Assembly (NCBI GenBank): GCA_019155205.2
Contig: JAHNZQ020000006.1
Coordinates: 109,678 to 126,194, forward strand
Direction: 5' to 3'
Origin: Gracilaria vermiculophylla
Taxonomy: Eukaryota > Rhodophyta > Florideophyceae > Gracilariales > Gracilariaceae
DNA: 16,517 nucleotides
Below are positions 1-7,543 of the stretch, one piece after another (the first letter of the stretch is position 1; the number at the start of each line of letters is the position of its first letter). A program made the position numbers and the translations under genes. The notes below the pieces were generated by a model, which had not been told where the DNA came from, ran no database searches, and saw nothing but the letters and a program-made list of their open reading frames with translations.

Positions 1-846
1 ATTGCCTGAATACCAATTTTGTACAGTAGAATATTTAATTGTTGCATTATCTAGTGCTACTAGTTCAACAACTGCTGCATGTAATTGGTTATTATCAAAT
101 TGTGGAGCTGTACAACCTTCTAGATAGCTTACATAGCTATTTTTATCTGCAATAATTAGTGTTCTTTCAAATTGCCCTGATTCTTTATTATTGATCCTAA
201 AATAGGTCGATAACTCTAATGGACATTTTGTATTTTGTGGTATATAACAAAAAGAGCCATCACTAAAAGTAGCAGAATTTAAGGATGAATAAAAGTTATC
301 TCCATCTGGTACAACAGATCCTAGGTATTTTTCGATCAAATTAGGATATAACTTAATAGCTTCTGTTATTGAACAAAATATTACGCCATGACTTGCAAGT
401 TCCTTTTTAAAAGTAGTAGCTATTGATACACTATCAAATACAGCATCTATTGCCACATTACTAAGTCTTTTTTGTTCATCTAGTGATATACCTAATTTTT
501 CGAATGTCTCTAGTATTTCTGGATCTACTTCATCTAAGCTTTGAAGTTGCTTTTTATTTTTAGGGATTGAATAATATAAAATTTTATTGTAATTTATCGA
601 ATTATAAAATAAATTACTCCATTTTGGTTCATTCATTTTTATCCATTTTTCATAAGCTTTTAATCTAAAATTAGTAAGGAATAATGGTTCTTGTTTAATA
701 TTAGAAATTAATTTAATAATTTTAGCACTTAAGCCTTTTGGAAAATAAACTGATTCAATATTCGTGTAAAAGCCATACTCATATGGCTTGTTTATTAAAG
801 TATCTAAGTATTTGTTTTGTTTAACTCGCTCATTTTTTTCGCACAT
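1..846 (-). CDS. sufB: SufB, Fe-S cluster assembly scaffold (partial, C-terminus beyond the left edge)
   Basis: SufB (Ycf24) is a core subunit of the SufBC2D complex, which builds iron-sulfur clusters in the plastid stroma. The reading frame runs open from an ATG at 846 to position 1, giving 282 residues; the family is usually about 480, so the C-terminal part is missing because of the window edge, not a mutation. Recognisable SufB sequence includes NEPKWSN near residue 70, the [20 protein letters not shown] stretch (about 180-200), and SYLEGCTAP near residue 245, whose Cys corresponds to the conserved functional Cys of the bacterial protein. The visible end, [10 protein letters not shown], matches the family motif before the central beta-helix. 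Its usual partner sufC is not in this window. Identity is very secure; the start is the first ATG of the frame and no clear Shine-Dalgarno is visible. Confidence 0.96.
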   Translation of the reverse strand, partial: MCEKNERVKQNKYLDTLINKPYEYGFYTNIESVYFPKGLSAKIIKLISNIKQEPLFLTNFRLKAYEKWIKMNEPKWSNLFYNSINYNKILYYSIPKNKKQLQSLDEVDPEILETFEKLGISLDEQKRLSNVAIDAVFDSVSIATTFKKELASHGVIFCSITEAIKLYPNLIEKYLGSVVPDGDNFYSSLNSATFSDGSFCYIPQNTKCPLELSTYFRINNKESGQFERTLIIADKNSYVSYLEGCTAPQFDNNQLHAAVVELVALDNATIKYSTVQNWYSGN

Positions 847-935
847 TATAAAAATTTTTTCTGTAAATTTTTCATAAATAGAATATGATGCTCTTTAGAT
901 TATAACATGTATACATTACCTTTTCTCGTATTTAT

Positions 936-1634
936 CTAATATCTGATCCAAAGATTTACAATTGATAAATATATTTCCCCAGTAATATGACCCCAAATAT
1001 TATTTAGGAAATGATTTAAGTAACTGATATAGGATTTAAAAGAAGTGTCATTTTTACATTTTATACCTATGTATATATAGTAAAACTTATTTAAAATAAC
1101 CTCAAACATTTCGTAACTACTTAAGATATGAAGTGAAATTTGCTTCAAATTGTTTATTTTTTTTCTATTAAGATTACTTTTCTGATTTAATAGGTTTATA
1201 TTACTCAATAAAACCTCATTTTTTGTGAACAAAAATAAATGACTTGTAATAATTAAATGTATAGCGTTAATCATTAAACCTTTAATAAGGTAATTTGATA
1301 TCTCAAATACTATGCAGTAAATACTTAGTTTACACGTGATGGTTTTTACCATATTGTAATTAAGTGATAAAAAATAAGGAAAGATTACAAAATTTGTCAG
1401 AATATTGTTTATTTTACTATCAGGATGATCAAAATACACAAGACCTAATATTATGCATGCATACAATATACCAATACGTTTAATATTTTTAAGTACTTTG
1501 TAGTATAAAACTTTTTTGTTCTTGTTCAAAATACTAAATATAACAAGAAAAAATAATGATTCTTTATATCTATAAGGTAACATTATTAAGTAAATAGAAG
1601 GTGTTAAAGAAGTTATCAGTTTGTAATTTGGCAT
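936..1634 (-). CDS. Conserved-type plastid membrane protein of unknown function
   Basis: This is a 232-aa, very AT-rich reading frame starting at an ATG and lying 89 bp upstream of sufB on the same strand. The first two thirds hold four or five hydrophobic stretches (about residues 6-20, 26-36, 53-68, 79-92 and 122-138), so a multi-pass membrane protein is likely. The C-terminal third is basic and polar, with an Asn/Lys-rich part followed by a HILSSYEMFEVILNKFYYI segment. Hydrophobic N-terminal helices followed by a cytoplasmic C-terminal helix recall CbiQ/EcfT-type transporter subunits, and red algal plastids carry such a weakly CbiQ-like ORF (ycf92). I regard that match as a guess and assign no symbol. 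The long uninterrupted frame between identified genes argues that it is real. Confidence 0.6.
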   Translation of the reverse strand: MPNYKLITSLTPSIYLIMLPYRYKESLFFLVIFSILNKNKKVLYYKVLKNIKRIGILYACIILGLVYFDHPDSKINNILTNFVIFPYFLSLNYNMVKTITCKLSIYCIVFEISNYLIKGLMINAIHLIITSHLFLFTKNEVLLSNINLLNQKSNLNRKKINNLKQISLHILSSYEMFEVILNKFYYIYIGIKCKNDTSFKSYISYLNHFLNNIWGHITGEIYLSIVNLWIRY

Positions 1635-1727
1635 TTATATTATTAATCCTTTGGAAATAATTATTTTAAGCTTCTTAACTGGCATAAAATTTTGTGTATT
1701 ATTTGTGTTATTATAAATAGTAATATT

Positions 1728-1809
1728 GGGTAAGTGGCGAAATTTGGTATACGCATCATATTCAAAATATGACAACACTGTTTTGAGGGTTCGAGTCCCT
1801 CCTTACCTA
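1728..1809 (+). tRNA. trnL(caa): tRNA-Leu (anticodon CAA)
   Basis: The 82-nt gene folds as a class II tRNA. The acceptor stem GGGTAAG/CTTACCT closes with one G-U pair. The anticodon stem TCATA/TATGA encloses a seven-base loop with anticodon CAA. A long variable arm (about CAACACTGTTTTG) follows, then a perfect T-arm GAGGG-TTCGAGT-CCCTC and discriminator A at 1809. CCA is not encoded. Long variable arm and anticodon agree with leucine. It lies 93 bp upstream of the ycf39 start on the same strand. Confidence 0.95.
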
Positions 1810-1887
1810 TTTCTTTGTTCTTGTAAGTACAATTTTTTTTGTTAATATATTAATGTGTTAAAGTAATTTATAATAAAATTATAATAG

Positions 1888-1893
1888 AAAGGA
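1888..1893 (+). promoter_or_regulatory. Shine-Dalgarno of ycf39
   Basis: AAAGGA lies nine bases before the ATG at 1903. It supports that ATG over the ATT codon at 1894, which is in frame but sits directly at the Shine-Dalgarno. Confidence 0.6.
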
Positions 1894-1902
1894 TTGATAC
1901 TT

Positions 1903-2871
1903 ATGGCTTTACTAGTTCTTGGTAGTACTGGTACACTAGGCAGACAAATTGTCAGAAAAGCTTTAAATGAAGGTTTTCAAGTACGGTGCTTAGTTAGAAA
2001 TTTCCGTAAATCTGCTTTTTTGAAAGAGTGGGGAGCAGAATTAATATATGGAGATTTAATAATGCCAGAAACTATACCATTAGCACTAATTGGAACTACA
2101 GCTATAATTGACTGTTCAACTGGTAGACCAGACGATTCATGTGATATTGAATCAATAGATCTTCAATCAAAATATATTTTAATTGAGTCTGCAATTAAAG
2201 CAAATGTTAAAAGGTTTATATTTTTTTCTATTTTAGATAGCTATTTATATATTGATATCAGATTAGTAATGTTAAAAAGTCTGGTAGAAAGTCGTTTAAA
2301 AAATTCTGGTTTAAGTTTTACTATTTTTTATCTGCCTGGTTTTTTTCAAGGATTAATTCCACAATATGCATTACCAATCTTAGATCAAAAATCTATATGG
2401 ATCACGAGTGAATCCTCTTCAATATCATATATTAGTACACAGGATGTTGCAGGTATAGCTGTAAAAAGTTTGTCCATTAGTCAGTTTAATAATAAATGTA
2501 TACCAATAACTGGTAATAAATCGTGGACATCATTCGATATAATTAATTTATGTCAACGTATCTCAGGCCGTCGTGCAAAAAAAAGTCGTGTACCTGTAAT
2601 AGTGTTAAATTTATTACAAACTTTTGTACAAATATTCCAGTGGACATCTAATATAGCAGAAAGGCTAGCTTTTACACAAATTTTGTCAAGAGGATACTAT
2701 GCAGGTGCTGATATGAAAGAAGTTTTATATATACTTAGGTTAAATAAAGATGATATAGAACCTTTAGAATTTTATTTGCAGGAATACTTTGAACGTATTA
2801 TAAAAAAAGTAAGAGAACTTAATTATCAGGTTCTTAGCAACAGTAAAAATATAAATGAGTCAGATTTTTGA
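1903..2871 (+). CDS. ycf39: Ycf39, NmrA-like atypical SDR, photosystem II assembly factor
   Basis: Ycf39 is an NAD(P)-binding protein of the NmrA/atypical short-chain dehydrogenase family. In cyanobacteria it associates with high-light-inducible proteins and helps deliver chlorophyll to newly made D1 during photosystem II assembly. The product has 322 residues starting MALLVLGSTGTLG, with the GxxGxxG dinucleotide-binding motif at residues 7-13, then an RCLVRN strand-turn typical of the family and YISTQDVAGIAVKSL around residue 180. I chose the ATG at 1903, not the upstream ATT at 1894, because family members start with this M-x-LLVxGxTG sequence and AAAGGA is well spaced. psbI follows on the same strand about 100 bp downstream, which fits the photosystem II connection. 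Length is normal and no defect is seen. Confidence 0.95.
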   Translation: MALLVLGSTGTLGRQIVRKALNEGFQVRCLVRNFRKSAFLKEWGAELIYGDLIMPETIPLALIGTTAIIDCSTGRPDDSCDIESIDLQSKYILIESAIKANVKRFIFFSILDSYLYIDIRLVMLKSLVESRLKNSGLSFTIFYLPGFFQGLIPQYALPILDQKSIWITSESSSISYISTQDVAGIAVKSLSISQFNNKCIPITGNKSWTSFDIINLCQRISGRRAKKSRVPVIVLNLLQTFVQIFQWTSNIAERLAFTQILSRGYYAGADMKEVLYILRLNKDDIEPLEFYLQEYFERIIKKVRELNYQVLSNSKNINESDF

Positions 2872-2973
2872 TTATGAAAGATAGTAAATTTAATCTAAAA
2901 ATTAGGCTTTTTTTATGTACTATGTATTATATAGTTAAATTGTAATAAATTCTATATTTAAAGGGGTAAAGTT

Positions 2974-3090
2974 ATGCTAACTTTGAAAATTTTTGTGTAT
3001 ACTACTGTAATCTTTTTTATATCTTTATTCTTTTTTGGTTTCTTGTCTAATGATCCTTCTCGTAATCCAAATAGAAAAGATTTAGAATAA
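2974..3090 (+). CDS. psbI: PsbI, photosystem II reaction centre 4.8 kDa protein
   Basis: A 38-residue reading frame too short for ordinary ORF detection. It begins [15 protein letters not shown], continues as one transmembrane helix (about residues 5-25) and ends [17 protein letters not shown], which is diagnostic of PsbI. The protein sits next to D1 in the photosystem II core of the thylakoid membrane and stabilises early assembly forms. A GGGG Shine-Dalgarno-like run (2963-2966) lies seven bases before the ATG. A perfect hairpin begins 13 bases after the stop codon. Confidence 0.97.
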   Translation: MLTLKIFVYTTVIFFISLFFFGFLSNDPSRNPNRKDLE

Positions 3091-3103
3091 TTTAGTTTTA
3101 ATC

Positions 3104-3132
3104 TTATAGTAACATCTAAGATGTTACTATAA
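3104..3132. terminator. Perfect 13-bp hairpin between convergent psbI and ycf58-like gene
   Basis: TTATAGTAACATC and its exact reverse complement flank a three-base loop (TAA). The hairpin starts 13 bases after the psbI stop and lies 33 bases beyond the stop of the minus-strand gene, so it can serve the 3' ends of both transcripts. In plastids such stem-loops mainly protect and define mRNA 3' ends. Confidence 0.7.
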
Positions 3133-3165
3133 AAGAATATAGTAATAATTGTTTAGTATCTACAA

Positions 3166-3630
3166 TTAATTGCTTTTCTTGATGTAGGAAGATAGTTTTG
3201 TTCCTAAATATTCGCCTTCAAAGCTTTTTATTAAGCTAATATTAATCATTAAATTTTGATTAACTAAGTATATATACTCTTGTTGCAAAACTTTTTTCTT
3301 GTAATTAATTTTTGTTATTGCTAATAAACCTTTAAATAAGTAATTAGAGTAAAAAAAATACTTCTTCTCGTGATTAATGTTAATACTTTCTAATAATTTA
3401 GTACTTATGTGAGTATTATATATTAGATTTGAAACTGGAATTGATATGGTATAGTTAATCTTATTCTGTTTATTAAAAAAAGAATTATCACAATTCAAGC
3501 TATAACAAGTTTTATTAAAATTAATATCCTGTTCATTTTTAATTTGTTTGTTTGTAGTAAACAAAAACAAGTTACTTTGTAGTAACCATTCACCTTTTAA
3601 ATATCTTAAAAAAAAATTTCTATTATTCAT
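3166..3630 (-). CDS. ycf58: Ycf58, CpcS/CpeS-like phycobiliprotein lyase (probable)
   Basis: The 154-aa product resembles the CpcS/CpeS family, which attaches bilins to cysteines of phycobiliproteins in the stroma. The N-terminus FFLRYLKGEWLLQSN matches the family pattern FF..s.G.W.sqR (residues 6-20). Near the end, EYIYLVNQNLMINISLIK followed by LGTKLSSYIKK matches the last two strands of the lipocalin-like barrel (E..W..nPNlR.....v.......s.ff.SEIr). The middle is very Asn/Lys-rich and divergent, so assignment rests on the two ends and on length. It is convergent with psbI and divergent from cemA. Red algal plastids carry such a gene as ycf58. No phycobiliprotein genes lie in this window. 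Confidence 0.65.
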   Translation of the reverse strand: MNNRNFFLRYLKGEWLLQSNLFLFTTNKQIKNEQDINFNKTCYSLNCDNSFFNKQNKINYTISIPVSNLIYNTHISTKLLESININHEKKYFFYSNYLFKGLLAITKINYKKKVLQQEYIYLVNQNLMINISLIKSFEGEYLGTKLSSYIKKSN

Positions 3631-3751
3631 TTTTATATTAAATACTGGTTTTATAATATCTTATAAGCATGATTAGTTAATTTAAAATTTTTATAAATAT
3701 TGTCTCTACTATAATTATTCAATAAAGTATATATATATAAATCGTAAACTA

Positions 3752-4588
3752 ATGAAATATTGGAATTTAAAAAAAATCAATCAATATGCATTTGAAAAAA
3801 CAGGAATAGTACCTCGTTCCATGAGTAAATTATTTAATCGTTTTAAACAGGAACTAAATCCTAATGCAGAAGTTGAAGCTTTGGAAGATTTTAAAGCTGC
3901 CAAATATCAAACATCAACATCAGTAAGATACATAATTGTTTTATTTATTACTCCTATTTTAATTAATCAGATATCTAAAATATTAATATTAGATCCTCTT
4001 GTTAATCAATTATGGAATAAAAACAGTTCAAGTATTTTCCTCAATCTTTCTCAGGAAGAGAGAGCATTTGCAGATCTACAAAGATTTGAAGAAAAATTAC
4101 ATTTTGAAGTATTGATTGGAAAACTAGATCAGTTGTCAACAGATAGTGTTGAAAAACAAATGTCTAATAAAGCTTTAGAAATTGCTCTAGAGTATTCTAA
4201 AGAAAGTGCTGATGCCATCAAAAATATCATAGCTGATTTTGTTTCAATAATTATTTTTATATCTATATTAATTATTAATAAAAGACAATTCTCTATTTTA
4301 AAATCATTTATTAATGAATCTATCTATGGTTTAAGTGATACGGCAAAAGCATTTTTAATAATCCTTTTTACTGATATCTTTGTTGGTTTTCATTCACCTC
4401 ATGGATGGGAAATTATTCTTGAAGCAATATTAAGGCATTTTGGTTTACCTGAGAGTAGAGATTTTATTTTTATTTTTATTTCAACTTTTCCTGTAGTTTT
4501 AGATACAATTTTTAAATATTGGATTTTTAGATATTTAAATAAAATATCACCGTCAGCTGTTGCAACTTATCATAATATGAATGAATAA
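3752..4588 (+). CDS. cemA: CemA (Ycf10/PxcA family), chloroplast envelope membrane protein
   Basis: CemA is an inner-envelope protein linked to proton extrusion and inorganic carbon uptake; its cyanobacterial relative is PxcA. The 278-residue product starts MKYWNLKKINQYAFEKTGI and contains the family hallmark GIVPRSMSK near residue 20. Membrane segments lie at about 58-75, 162-178, 199-213 and 235-256. The FHSPHGWE motif (about 213-220) is conserved, as is the C-terminus RYLNKISPSAVATYHNMNE. The ATG at 3752 is the first of the frame; no clear Shine-Dalgarno is seen. The tRNA-Met 5' exon follows 53 bp downstream. Confidence 0.96.
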   Translation: MKYWNLKKINQYAFEKTGIVPRSMSKLFNRFKQELNPNAEVEALEDFKAAKYQTSTSVRYIIVLFITPILINQISKILILDPLVNQLWNKNSSSIFLNLSQEERAFADLQRFEEKLHFEVLIGKLDQLSTDSVEKQMSNKALEIALEYSKESADAIKNIIADFVSIIIFISILIINKRQFSILKSFINESIYGLSDTAKAFLIILFTDIFVGFHSPHGWEIILEAILRHFGLPESRDFIFIFISTFPVVLDTIFKYWIFRYLNKISPSAVATYHNMNE

Positions 4589-5202
4589 ATACAATTTACT
4601 TTTATGAGAAATTTTAGTATATTCTATTCATTACAAATATCGCATCTGTGGCCGAGAGGCCGAAGGCAGCGGACTCATGTGTGATCCGTTTTTAGGTGTT
4701 AAAGGTTCAACTATAACCTTAACTAACTAAAGACTAGGTAATATCTACCTGGTTAACTGTATTTTAATATTAGTTCAAACTAATTATTCTAAATCATGAA
4801 TAAAGTCAAATGGTCAATTTTATATTCTTTAAGCCTAAAATAATATAAAATAAAGCAGATCATTTACATAGTTGATATAACTAGTCATACGAATCTTTCG
4901 TTTTAAATATTAGTTCAAAAATGTAACCAAGTATATAGGTTATAAGATTTAACAACCCGTAAGCTTAATTATTGTGAGCTAATATAAGCATGATTTATTA
5001 TAGAGGTTGCTAATATATAGAAAGAAGTTTAAGTCAACAATAAATAAAAATACGGAACGGAGTAAACAAATAGTTAAAGCTTATATTATTTCTAAGCTAA
5101 TAGGCAGTAAAAATACTATTTGTTAAGAAACAATAAAAAGCTATCAACTTAATTTTTATTAAGATGCCAACATATTGTACTACTTACAACTTACTATAAA
5201 AA

Positions 5203-6312
5203 ATGAATGTATATAACTATACATCACAGTTTACGAAAAAACGCAAACAAGAAAATATAATTCACTTGGACAGTTTACCTTGGAGCAAGATCTTTTTAAG
5301 GGTCAACAGGCTTATCAAACAAATATATTCTGAAACAAAAAAGCATAATATGAAATATGTTTATAGTTTACAGATGTATATGATTAATTCTGTTGAGCTG
5401 AAAATCTTTGTTTTTAAGTATATAGCATCTGAACTATATAGCTTATACTACCTAAATACGGATAAAGCTTATAGACTTAACAGAGATAATAAACAACAAA
5501 CAAAAAAAATAGAATCTTTCAATTTACAAATCAAATTGAAAAGAGTTATAAAAGAGCATCTAATGTATATTTGTGTAAATCCAATGTTTGATGCAAGATC
5601 ATCTAGATCTTGGAAGCAAATTTGTAAATTAAAAACAAGTAAATATTATCTCAAAAAAAATAGTTATTATCATTACCAAAACATAAGATATATAGAAAAG
5701 AAGTTAAAAGTTCCTTCTTATATGAAAGAGAATATAATATATTATTTAGAAACAGTGAATTACATAGATTTGCTAAAATTTTATGAATCTAAATATAAAA
5801 TTAACGCAAATAATTTACAATACTTAGATTATGTAAATTATTTAAAATATAATAATTTTTTTAATGAAATTTTAGGTAAATTGAATTTAACTGACTGCAT
5901 GTGGTGTAAATTTAATTACATAAAAAAGGTGCAACATCTAATAGGAATATTAGATAATAATAATATTGACACTCGCAATATTTCAAGATCTTTAAAATAT
6001 CATCTTAAATTTAGGTTTTTACTTAAAAAAGCCAGATTCTTCAAATATTTAAAATTTATAAGAAATCAACATTCTTTGATGCAAAAATTATTCTATATAT
6101 GTCAAAATTGGTATGATAAAGTAGGTAAATTTATATACTTGTTAGATGTTAGTTTTGCTAATAATTTAATAAATCAAACTATATATCTTTTAATTAAAAA
6201 ACAAAGTTTAACCATTTTGTTAAATAGAAGAAGTATTAACAAAATTAACTTATTAGTGAATAAAACAATATATATTCTAAATATTAAAAGATATTATATT
6301 TATCTTATATAA
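5203..6312 (+). CDS. Degenerate group II intron-encoded maturase/reverse transcriptase
   Basis: The 369-aa ORF lies inside the trnM intron. Residues about 24-80 (LPWSKIFLRVNRLIKQIYSE, then LQMYMINSVELKIFVF) match the RT0 region of group II intron proteins, where W.ki..rv..Lq.rIy.A and lQ..ll.S..akl are conserved. Residues about 114-136 (IKEHLMYICVNPMFDARSS) resemble the following block, k..l....eP.wEa.f. After that there is no SYGFRPGRS motif, no YADD box and no recognisable C-terminal HNH endonuclease; the rest is Lys/Asn/Tyr-rich with no family I know. It is probably a maturase that lost reverse transcription, or one decaying. The ATG at 5203 is the first in frame. Red algal annotations call such trnMe-intron ORFs mat-type; I give no symbol. 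Confidence 0.75.
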   Translation: MNVYNYTSQFTKKRKQENIIHLDSLPWSKIFLRVNRLIKQIYSETKKHNMKYVYSLQMYMINSVELKIFVFKYIASELYSLYYLNTDKAYRLNRDNKQQTKKIESFNLQIKLKRVIKEHLMYICVNPMFDARSSRSWKQICKLKTSKYYLKKNSYYHYQNIRYIEKKLKVPSYMKENIIYYLETVNYIDLLKFYESKYKINANNLQYLDYVNYLKYNNFFNEILGKLNLTDCMWCKFNYIKKVQHLIGILDNNNIDTRNISRSLKYHLKFRFLLKKARFFKYLKFIRNQHSLMQKLFYICQNWYDKVGKFIYLLDVSFANNLINQTIYLLIKKQSLTILLNRRSINKINLLVNKTIYILNIKRYYIYLI

Positions 6313-6348
6313 TATTAGAACTTATGGAAAAGCAAATTGTAAGTAGTG

Positions 6349-6422
6349 GTAGCCGTATGAAATGAAAATTTCAAGTACGGTTTTGTAAGAGAGGTTTTAA
6401 AATGTAAAAAATCGACTCTAAT
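6349..6422 (+). other. Group II intron domains V and VI
   Basis: Domain V: AGCCGTA (6351-6357) pairs with TACGGTT (6376-6382), an inner stem TGAAAT/ATTTCA carries a GAAA tetraloop, and the two-base bulge AG (6374-6375) sits on the 3' side. The AGC catalytic triad is at 6351-6353. Domain VI: AGAG (6388-6391) pairs with CTCT (6416-6419) and GGTTTT (6393-6398) with AAAATC (6408-6413). This leaves A6415 unpaired as the likely branch point, the eighth base from the intron end, as expected for lariat splicing. Confidence 0.85.
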
Positions 6423-6561
6423 AATCCGCCATCCCTAAGGGACACCGCTGGTTCGACTCCAGCCAGATGCATATAATCCTTATTTCATTTAAGCAATTTG
6501 TAATAAAGTCGCAAATATATACATATTGCTATAAGATTGATGAAAATTAATATAAGAAATA

Positions 6562-6632
6562 AGCGGGTAGCGGGAATCGAACCCGCATCATTAGCTTGGA
6601 AGGCTAAGGTTTTACCACTAAACTATACCCGC
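6562..6632 (-). tRNA. trnG(ucc): tRNA-Gly (anticodon UCC)
   Basis: The 71-nt minus-strand gene has acceptor GCGGGTA/TACCCGC, D-loop AGTGGTA, anticodon stem TTAGC/GCTAA around loop CTTCCAA, and T-arm GCGGG-TTCGATT-CCCGC. The discriminator is T at 6562; CCA is not encoded. It has no intron. It lies tail to tail with the trnM exon 2, about 90 bp apart. Confidence 0.96.
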
Positions 6633-6680
6633 GCACCACGCCCTTATGGTAACATACTAGTACCATATTTTACAAATATA

Positions 6681-7208
6681 TTAATTTCCTTCTACATTAA
6701 CTCCTAAAAAAACAGCAATATCACTAGCTTGTTTTTCTATATTAGATATTGATATAGGTTCGCCAACTTTTGTTAGAGGAATTTGTCTTTTATCCTTCAT
6801 ATTCAAATATATTTCTCTTTTAGGAGATAATCCATCTTGAATACTGATCTTAATTGATGCAATATCTTCCATTCTGTACATTAATTTTAAAATACGGTTT
6901 TTGCCTGGAAAACCAAATCTAAAAATAGTTATAGTACCCGTACCTTTATTGAATTCATTATAACCGCTACCTACATCAAATATAATAGTATACCATAAGA
7001 ACATACTAATTAATATTGCAGTCATGCCATAAAATGTCATCACTGCACCTTGCGGTATAAAATAGATCCCTTGTGTATCCAAATTTAATTTCAGATAACT
7101 AATAATCCCTACAAGAAAAAATCCTGTACCTCCTATTAATATAATTGACGCCCACCAATAATTACTAAATCTACGTGATCCTTTAATAGTATATTTTTTT
7201 ATTTTCAT
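6681..7208 (-). CDS. ycf4: Ycf4, photosystem I assembly protein
   Basis: Ycf4 is a thylakoid protein needed for, or supporting, assembly of the photosystem I complex. The 175-aa product carries the diagnostic N-terminal GSRRFSNYWWASIILIGGTGFFLVG (residues about 10-34; first membrane helix about 18-40), then FIPQGAVMTFYGMTAILIS with the second helix at about 57-78. The hydrophilic C-terminal domain includes RMEDIASIKISIQDGLSPKR and ends with a typical short tail. Length is close to the family norm of about 180. The start is an ATG with no obvious Shine-Dalgarno. petL lies 81 bp upstream on the same strand, so co-transcription is plausible. Confidence 0.97.
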   Translation of the reverse strand: MKIKKYTIKGSRRFSNYWWASIILIGGTGFFLVGIISYLKLNLDTQGIYFIPQGAVMTFYGMTAILISMFLWYTIIFDVGSGYNEFNKGTGTITIFRFGFPGKNRILKLMYRMEDIASIKISIQDGLSPKREIYLNMKDKRQIPLTKVGEPISISNIEKQASDIAVFLGVNVEGN

Positions 7209-7289
7209 TATTTATAATATGATACCTGATCAATAATTTGAAAGAATACTATTAATAAGATATTAATCAGTATTCATTACTTAATATTA

Positions 7290-7385
7290 TTAAATTAACT
7301 TCACAAATTGTAAACTAAAATATAGACCTAAAGCTAAAACCATAAAAAGTGTCACGAAAAATATGTAACTTACAAAAATAGACAT
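7290..7385 (-). CDS. petL: PetL, cytochrome b6f complex subunit VI
   Basis: A 31-residue reading frame, MSIFVSYIFFVTLFMVLALG followed by LYFSLQFVKLI, read on the minus strand from an ATG at 7385 to a TAA at 7290. It is a single hydrophobic helix ending in a short basic tail with KLI, the pattern and length of PetL. PetL is a peripheral one-helix subunit that stabilises the cytochrome b6f dimer in the thylakoid membrane. PetG, the other candidate small subunit, is about 37 residues and begins MVEPLL, so it does not fit. It lies upstream of ycf4 on the same strand and diverges from psaL. Confidence 0.9.
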   Translation of the reverse strand: MSIFVSYIFFVTLFMVLALGLYFSLQFVKLI

Positions 7386-7543
7386 AAATTATTTCCCTAA
7401 AAAAAACTACATTAATATACATGATATATAATATTTTGTCATTTTTATTATAAATTTGTTAATATTTAGGACTTGAGAGGTTTTTTCTGCTAATATTCGT
7501 ATATATATATTGAACACTTAAAATAATACAGTAATTATTACTA

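Larger units (their letters stand above)
4679..6422 (+). mobile_element. Group II intron in trnM(CAU), with internal ORF
   Basis: The 1744-nt intron begins GTGTG, the group II 5' consensus, and ends in AT, fitting the AY 3' consensus. Both boundaries are fixed by the seven-base anticodon loop they must restore. Positions 4679-5202, about 520 bp without an identified gene, should hold domains I to III; I did not fold them, but GTGAG at 4974-4978 could pair as EBS1 with the last five exon bases CTCAT. The ORF at 5203-6312 occupies the domain IV position and ends 38 bp before domain V. Domains V and VI are intact. The encoded protein lacks reverse-transcriptase catalytic motifs, so the intron is probably no longer mobile by retrohoming but still must be spliced. 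Confidence 0.9.
4642..6471 (+). tRNA. trnM(cau): tRNA-Met (anticodon CAU), split by a group II intron; class II shape
   Basis: Exon 1 is 4642-4678 and exon 2 is 6423-6471, giving an 86-nt tRNA. Joined, it forms acceptor GCATCTG/CAGATGC, D-stem GCC/GGC, anticodon stem GCGGA/TCCGC with loop CTCATAA, T-arm GCTGG-TTCGACT-CCAGC, and discriminator A. The intron interrupts the anticodon loop directly after CAT. The variable region is about 17 nt with a CCC/GGG stem, so the molecule looks class II, which is unusual for methionine. It matches the position of the intron-containing elongator trnMe known in florideophyte plastids. Alternative readings are an Ile tRNA read after lysidine modification or a Ser-like tRNA; I favour elongator Met. 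Confidence 0.88.

Noticed and set aside
1894..1902. ATT start extending Ycf39 by three residues
   Set aside because: The ATG at 1903 matches the family N-terminus and has a properly spaced AAAGGA; the ATT sits at that Shine-Dalgarno.
3725..3742. AT dinucleotide run before cemA as a microsatellite or regulatory repeat
   Set aside because: Short and typical of the AT-rich spacers here; nothing sets it apart.
4642..4678. A truncated tRNA pseudogene
   Set aside because: The missing half is found at 6423-6471, with group II intron ends and domains V and VI between, so it is a split gene, not a broken one.
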